Assembly (NCBI GenBank): GCA_964585575.1
Contig: CAZPEM010000028.1
Coordinates: 1 to 27,456, forward strand
Direction: 5' to 3'
DNA from: UBA4655 sp964585575
GTDB lineage: Bacteria; Planctomycetota; Planctomycetia; Pirellulales; UBA1268
Length of the DNA: 27,456 nucleotides
Shown here: positions 23,159-27,456 of the stretch, piece by piece
Layout: the number at the start of each line of letters is the position of its first letter
Numbering within the stretch: the first letter of the stretch is position 1
The notes under the pieces: model-generated
Databases searched by the model: none
The model's input: the letters and a program-made list of their open reading frames with translations, nothing else
What the model was told of the DNA's origin: nothing
Made by a program: the position numbers and the translations under genes

Positions 23159-24712
23159 TCAGTCGCCCGGCGGGGCCCGATCGAGCACGTCCTGCAGGAT
23201 GAACGGCTTTGGAAACGGCTCGTCGAGCTGGTCGAGCACCTTGCGGTACCTCCTCACCGCTGCGGCGAGATCCTCCGCGGTGAGATCGTCGTCCCGCAGG
23301 ATCGGCGAGGCGTCGAGCACCTCCCGCCAGGCCGCGAAGGCCTCCTCGAACAACTTCTTCGCGGGCTGCAGCCGGGCGTTCTCGTATTCGCGTTCCGCCC
23401 GCCAGGTCCGTTCCCTGGCCCGCAGCGCCGGCTCCGTCACCTCGGCCTCGCAGGTCGCCCTCCAAAAGTCGAAATTCACGATGTCGCGGTAGCGATCGAT
23501 GATGTGGGCGGTCTCGCCCGCCTCGACGTATTCCCTCGCGAGCCGTCTTGCCTCGTCGCGGATCGCGGGCGGCGCCGCGGCCGCGACCATCGGCCAGGTG
23601 ACGAGCATCGCCGCCTCGGCCTCGCGGGCCAGCTTCGCCTGCGGCTCGGTGCGTTCGGCGGCGGGAATTTCGATCGCCTTCCGCTGGGCATCGGGAAGCG
23701 ATTCGAGCTTCCGCTTCTTCATCGCCTCCATGCCGCCCGGAAGAAGCTCTTCCAAGCGGTCCGCGATCCGCCGCGCCCTCGCCTCCTCGGCCTCCCGCAT
23801 CCCGAGCCGGATCGGCACGTCCCAGCTCGTCGGGATCTCCCGGACGGAGAACCTTTGCATCTCCTCCCCGGCGAGCCGCCAGGCGTCGCGTGCGGCCTCG
23901 CCGAAGATTCCATCCTCCTGCAAGGCCTTGGCATAGTTGATGGCCGTCATCATCGGCTCGCTGTGGAAGATGAGCGGCGTCGTCTTCAGCATCGCGCCGG
24001 AGTCGGCGAGCTGCTGGCCCGCGAGGTACTTCTCCCGGGCGACGAGCCAGTTGTCGCGCTCGGGGAGCGTGCGGCCGGGCCGGTCCCGTTCGTGGAAATC
24101 GTCGTCGGCCTTGAAGAGCCGGCGAAACTGCTTCTTTTCGTCCGATTTCCCGATCTTGTTGCCGATGAACCAGCCCATGCGGCCGAGGAGCCTCGGCTCG
24201 TAGGCGTTGAGGGCGATGCCCTGGCGGAGGAACTCGATCCCCTTCATGACCCAGGCGTAGCGGTCGCGGTAGTCGTCGAACTCGACGGAGATGTTGTAGG
24301 AGAGGTTGTGGGCCTGGAAGTCCCATATGGAGTAGAAGTTCGGCTGGAGCTTCACCATCTGCTCGAAGGTCGCGGAGAGGTTCGTCCAGTCCTCCACCTT
24401 CTTGTAGTGGTTGGCCCTGTCCCACAGGAGCGTCACCGCCACGTTCTTGAGGCCAAGCGTGGCCAGCCGCATCGTCTCGCTCGCGGGGTCGATCTCGCCG
24501 AGGTTCGCCTGCGAAAGGCCGAACCGCGTCCGCTCCCGGGCGAGAAATCCGCCGCCGCTCGTCGCGTCGGCGGGCTGGCTGAGCGCCGAGAGGGGAACGA
24601 GCAGGGCCGCGATGCCCAGGAGCGCCACGAGCGTCTCCGGCCTCAAGCCCAGCCAGGAGCCGCCCCGGCCGCCGGCCGCCGAACCGCGATCGGCACCGCG
24701 TGGATCGGTCAT
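23159..24712 (-). CDS. Membrane-anchored helical (TPR-like) protein linked to ABC exporter
   Basis: This 517-residue protein has one hydrophobic helix near the N-terminus (27-45) and is otherwise soluble and helix-rich. The section about residues 75-200 reads like TPR or Sel1-type helical pairs, with many aromatic residues (NLSATFEQMVKLQPNFYSIW, then FLRQGIALNAYEP). The second half is rich in Glu, Arg and Ala, probably long helices or coiled coil, ending with a Pro-rich tail. I recognise no catalytic motif. The start at 24712 overlaps the stop of the ABC permease (ATGA), so it is the third gene of an ATPase-permease-TPR operon. It likely sits on the periplasmic face and cooperates with the permease, but this is inferred from order and topology. 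Confidence 0.8.
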   Translation of the reverse strand: MTDPRGADRGSAAGGRGGSWLGLRPETLVALLGIAALLVPLSALSQPADATSGGGFLARERTRFGLSQANLGEIDPASETMRLATLGLKNVAVTLLWDRANHYKKVEDWTNLSATFEQMVKLQPNFYSIWDFQAHNLSYNISVEFDDYRDRYAWVMKGIEFLRQGIALNAYEPRLLGRMGWFIGNKIGKSDEKKQFRRLFKADDDFHERDRPGRTLPERDNWLVAREKYLAGQQLADSGAMLKTTPLIFHSEPMMTAINYAKALQEDGIFGEAARDAWRLAGEEMQRFSVREIPTSWDVPIRLGMREAEEARARRIADRLEELLPGGMEAMKKRKLESLPDAQRKAIEIPAAERTEPQAKLAREAEAAMLVTWPMVAAAAPPAIRDEARRLAREYVEAGETAHIIDRYRDIVNFDFWRATCEAEVTEPALRARERTWRAEREYENARLQPAKKLFEEAFAAWREVLDASPILRDDDLTAEDLAAAVRRYRKVLDQLDEPFPKPFILQDVLDRAPPGD

Positions 24713-26583
24713 GATGCCACCTCCCGTGCCTTCAGGAAGACCGCCCCGAGTACGATGCAGGGAAGGACGTACCCGAGCGTCTCGAGCGAATGCTCGGCGA
24801 TGAGGTCGAGCGGTATGTCGAATCCGCTGGCGACGAACTCGCCGGTTCCGAGCGACCCGAGCGACGGGAAGACCGCCGCGAGGAGCCTCATCGGCGAAAC
24901 CAGCAGCGTGTCGACCGTCTTCATCGCGACCACAGCCGGAGTCTCGTCGAGCGCGAGCGTGATGCTCGTCTGCGTGACGATCCGGTAGAGCGACTCGATC
25001 GGCCCGCCCCCGGGCACGATCGTCGTGTCGCCCGTGACGAGGCTTTCGTACCAGCGGGAGAGGAATTCGCGGACCTGCCCGACGAGCAGCACCGACAGGG
25101 TGGCGAGAACCGCGACCGGCCCCGACAGGAACGTGCTGAACGTCACGCCGATCGCGGCCACGAGCAGCATCGAAAACCAGATGCCGAGGCAACTCTTCAG
25201 GTAATTGAACGCAAAGGAGCCGTTGCCCGCGAGCAGGTAGAAGTCGGCCTGGGCCACGCCGAAGTACTGGGCCGGCACGAGGCACTGCAACACCACCTCG
25301 ATCCGGCCCTTGCCGCCTCCCCCCGCGTCGGCCGCCCCGCCGGCCTCCGACTTCCTGTCGACGAGCTCGGCGAACAGATCGACCTGCCGCGTCCCGCCCC
25401 CGGGCACGGTCACGGCGACCTGGCGGGGGATCATGAGGGAATCGATCGTGAACTCCTTGGCCGTGAAGTAGAACGGAGCGGTCTCGACCTGCGTCCTGGG
25501 GTTGCGGACGCGAACGCTTCCGCCGATCCCTTTCTCGATGTCGCCCTTGTGGGTGCGGAAGACACGGACGATCATCTCGAGAGGAAGGCCGTCCGGGAAT
25601 TCCCGCTCGTCGATCCCTTCGAACGTCCAGATGGCTGAGGCGAGCGTGCTGCCTTCGATGTACTGCCGATAGCCCCATTCGGCGCCGACGCTGATGCCCT
25701 TCGCGCTCGGCGAGCCGTCACGGTCGCGAAACGTCAGCCGCCCGCGAAGCGGACGCCTCGCCTCGAGCAGGCCTTCCGGCGGCCCCAGTTCGAAGATCCG
25801 CTTGCCATCGGCCGACTCGCGGGCCCGCACCGCATGGCGATGGCCCTGCGTGACATCGGTCCGGCCGGAGCCCTCGGGGCCGAGCTCGACCCAGTGTCGA
25901 TGCCCCTGGCGGTAGCTCGTCCGGCCCCGGTAGCCGGCGAGCGAGCCGTCCGCGGCGACGACGTCCTCGAGATCCTCCTGCGTGAGGACATGTTCGTGGG
26001 CGACGCTGCGGACCACGAACGCCCATCCTGCGAGCCCCATCACGAGAAGCGAAGCCGTGCCGATCGCCGAAAAACCGAGGAACCTTCCGAGCACGATCTC
26101 GATCGTGCGAACCGGCTTGGTCGTCACCGTCTGAATCGCCTTCGCCTTGATGTCGGCCGGGAGGCTGAAGGCCGCGAGCACGAGCACGACGAGGCATACG
26201 AGCAGGTTCGTCGATGTGAGGATGAAGCCCAGGTAGAGTCGGCCGGGGTTGACGCTCGAGGGGTCGAGGAACCATCCGGCAAAGAGGAGCACGACGGCGA
26301 AAAGCCCGAGCGCCACGAGCACGTTCTTTCGGAGAGACTCCTGCACCGCCAAGCGGGTCATGGCCGTCACCCGCCGCCACGAAACCCGGCGGAGGTCGCC
26401 GACCAGCCCGACGGCCCCGTGGTAGACACGGTCGCCGGCGGCCATGGGGCCGTACAAAAGGGTCTGAACCAGCCAGGCGACGCCGCCGACGATCACCACA
26501 AAGACCGCGAGGCCAAGGAGGTACGAGAAAAAGGCCGGCCCGACCCAGTCGACGAACCGCGGTATTTCCTTTTCAAGCACCAT
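24709..26583 (-). CDS. ABC-2 type permease with large periplasmic insert
   Basis: A 624-residue membrane protein. Hydrophobic helices lie near 17-40, 87-105, 116-140, 165-192, then 462-485, 488-507 and close to the end (about 605-620). The cytoplasmic stretch LPADIKAKAIQTVTTKPVRT (141-160), followed by GRFLGF (167-172), resembles the coupling region of ABC-2 exporters. Between about 193 and 455 a periplasmic domain is inserted, beta-rich in character, containing QGHRH twice (226-230 and 246-250). A Gly/Ala-rich linker lies at about 415-428. The gene starts 42 bases after the ATPase gene and ends overlapping the TPR-like gene. Substrate unknown; the family exports or pumps envelope components. 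Confidence 0.85.
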   Translation of the reverse strand: MVLEKEIPRFVDWVGPAFFSYLLGLAVFVVIVGGVAWLVQTLLYGPMAAGDRVYHGAVGLVGDLRRVSWRRVTAMTRLAVQESLRKNVLVALGLFAVVLLFAGWFLDPSSVNPGRLYLGFILTSTNLLVCLVVLVLAAFSLPADIKAKAIQTVTTKPVRTIEIVLGRFLGFSAIGTASLLVMGLAGWAFVVRSVAHEHVLTQEDLEDVVAADGSLAGYRGRTSYRQGHRHWVELGPEGSGRTDVTQGHRHAVRARESADGKRIFELGPPEGLLEARRPLRGRLTFRDRDGSPSAKGISVGAEWGYRQYIEGSTLASAIWTFEGIDEREFPDGLPLEMIVRVFRTHKGDIEKGIGGSVRVRNPRTQVETAPFYFTAKEFTIDSLMIPRQVAVTVPGGGTRQVDLFAELVDRKSEAGGAADAGGGGKGRIEVVLQCLVPAQYFGVAQADFYLLAGNGSFAFNYLKSCLGIWFSMLLVAAIGVTFSTFLSGPVAVLATLSVLLVGQVREFLSRWYESLVTGDTTIVPGGGPIESLYRIVTQTSITLALDETPAVVAMKTVDTLLVSPMRLLAAVFPSLGSLGTGEFVASGFDIPLDLIAEHSLETLGYVLPCIVLGAVFLKAREVAS

Positions 26584-26625
26584 GGCGACGGATTCTCGGG
26601 GCGGCTGTCCGAATGGCGTGACCTG

Positions 26626-27456
26626 TCACGACCGTGGCTGGCTCGCGCGTCTGCCCGGCCTCGCATCGGCGTCCCGCACCACCTCCAGGAAGAGATCCTC
26701 GAGTGTGATGGTCGGATTGCCGACCTCGATTTCGGTGCCGCCGAGCTTCCGACACATCTCGCGAAGCTGCTCGAGCGCCGCCGGTGGCAGGCCGCGGGCG
26801 CGGACCTGGGTCGTGTCGGTCACCCGCAGGAGATCCTCCACCCGGCCCAGTTCCTTCAGCTCGCCCTGGTGCAGGACGGCGATCCGGTCGCAGACGTCCT
26901 CCACGTCGGCCAGCAGATGCGAGCACATGATCACCGTCTTGCCGCGGGCCTTGAGGTCGAGGATGAGGTCCTTCATCTCACGTGTGCCGATCGGATCGAG
27001 GCCGCTCGTGGGCTCGTCGAGCAGGATGAGCTCCGGATCGTTGATGAGCGCCTGGGCGACTCCGATCCGCCGGGTCATTCCCTTCGAGTACTCCTTGAGC
27101 TGCCGCTTTCGATCGCGGGTGAGCCCGACCATCTCGATGAGCGCCATCGCCCGCCGCCTGCGTTCCTCGGGAGGCATGTCGAACAGCCGGCCGTAGAAGT
27201 CGAGCGTCTCCTCGGCGTCGAGGAACTTGTAGAGATACGACTCTTCCGGGAGGTAGCCGATCCGCTCGTTCTTCGAGACCTCGGTGGCGTCGCGTCCGAA
27301 CACGACCGCCTCGCCGGTCGAGGGAAAGATGAGTCCCAGCAGAAGCTTCAGCGTCGTCGTCTTGCCCGAACCGTTGGGCCCCAGGAGCCCGAAGATCTCG
27401 CCGCGACGGATCTGGAGGTCGAGCGGCTTGAGGGCGACCTTCTTGCTGCGGCCCCA
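26626..27456 (-). CDS. ABC transporter ATP-binding protein (N-terminus beyond window)
   Basis: 276 residues are visible; the frame is open to the right edge, so only the first part is missing. Walker A is GPNGSGKTT (revealed by translating bases 27304-27456), the signature is YSKGMTRRIGVAQA, Walker B is ELILLDEPTSGLDP, and the H-loop is IMCSHLLADV. The order of motifs and EPTSGLDP are typical of the CcmA/ABC-2 exporter ATPases. After the core (~215 residues) there is a C-terminal domain of about 60-70 residues often found in such exporters. It pairs with the downstream ABC-2 permease. A shorter GTG start at 27303 is rejected because it would remove Walker A. Confidence 0.92.
   Translation of the reverse strand, partial: WGRSKKVALKPLDLQIRRGEIFGLLGPNGSGKTTTLKLLLGLIFPSTGEAVVFGRDATEVSKNERIGYLPEESYLYKFLDAEETLDFYGRLFDMPPEERRRRAMALIEMVGLTRDRKRQLKEYSKGMTRRIGVAQALINDPELILLDEPTSGLDPIGTREMKDLILDLKARGKTVIMCSHLLADVEDVCDRIAVLHQGELKELGRVEDLLRVTDTTQVRARGLPPAALEQLREMCRKLGGTEIEVGNPTITLEDLFLEVVRDADARPGRRASQPRS

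Noticed and set aside
23105..24988. 627-residue plus-strand ORF
   Set aside because: Antisense to the TPR-like and permease genes; Arg/Glu/His/Leu pattern typical of an antisense GC-rich frame.

Overview
The window looks like chromosomal DNA from a planctomycete, most likely of the Pirellulales type. The reasons are the very high GC content, the Gram-negative lipid A gene lpxK, the FabZ-like dehydratase, the single-cysteine form of L33, and membrane-anchored 'prenyltransferase/squalene-oxidase repeat' proteins, a family abundant in that phylum. This is judged from protein character, not from a database search. I see no rRNA, tRNA, CRISPR array, insertion sequence or phage gene. GC-rich codon use creates many long antisense ORFs, which I treat as shadows.

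Layout. 1-2814 (minus, cut by the left edge): a large three-helix membrane protein with a Gly/Gln-rich tail. 2880-2927: back-to-back promoter candidates. 2996-6971 (plus): an overlapping envelope operon of lpxK and two glycosyltransferases. 7103-7267 (minus): rpmG. 7622-12705 (plus): three tandem paralogues, each with an N-terminal membrane helix and a periplasmic alpha/alpha-toroid domain. The first two share long stretches of identical DNA interrupted by divergent patches. 12791-17569 (plus): a tightly coupled chain of a STAS-domain protein, an ABC permease, an ATPase and a substrate-binding protein (TrpXYZ/COG2984 type), a small membrane protein and a 32-residue basic protein. 17658-18981 (plus): a FabZ-like dehydratase and trmB. 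18875-20446 (minus): purF, overlapping trmB tail to tail. 20628-23098 (plus): proB and a CNNM/CorC-type membrane protein. 23159-27456 (minus, cut by the right edge): ABC ATPase, ABC-2 type permease with a large periplasmic insert, and a membrane-anchored helical (TPR-like) protein.

Most of the window is housekeeping: lipid A kinase, translation, tRNA modification, purine and proline synthesis, fatty acid dehydration. The part most likely to be undescribed is the toroid trio. All three copies carry Ser-x-x-x-His in the single transmembrane helix, the signature by which TonB couples to the ExbB/ExbD proton motor. Copies A and B have a mosaic pattern suggesting gene conversion plus diversification of particular loops, including a cysteine cluster. 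A periplasmic toroid driven through, or imitating, a TonB-type helix is a testable idea, but no ExbB/ExbD gene lies in this window and the function is inferred. The STAS-ABC operon and the 32-residue basic protein are the next most interesting items.
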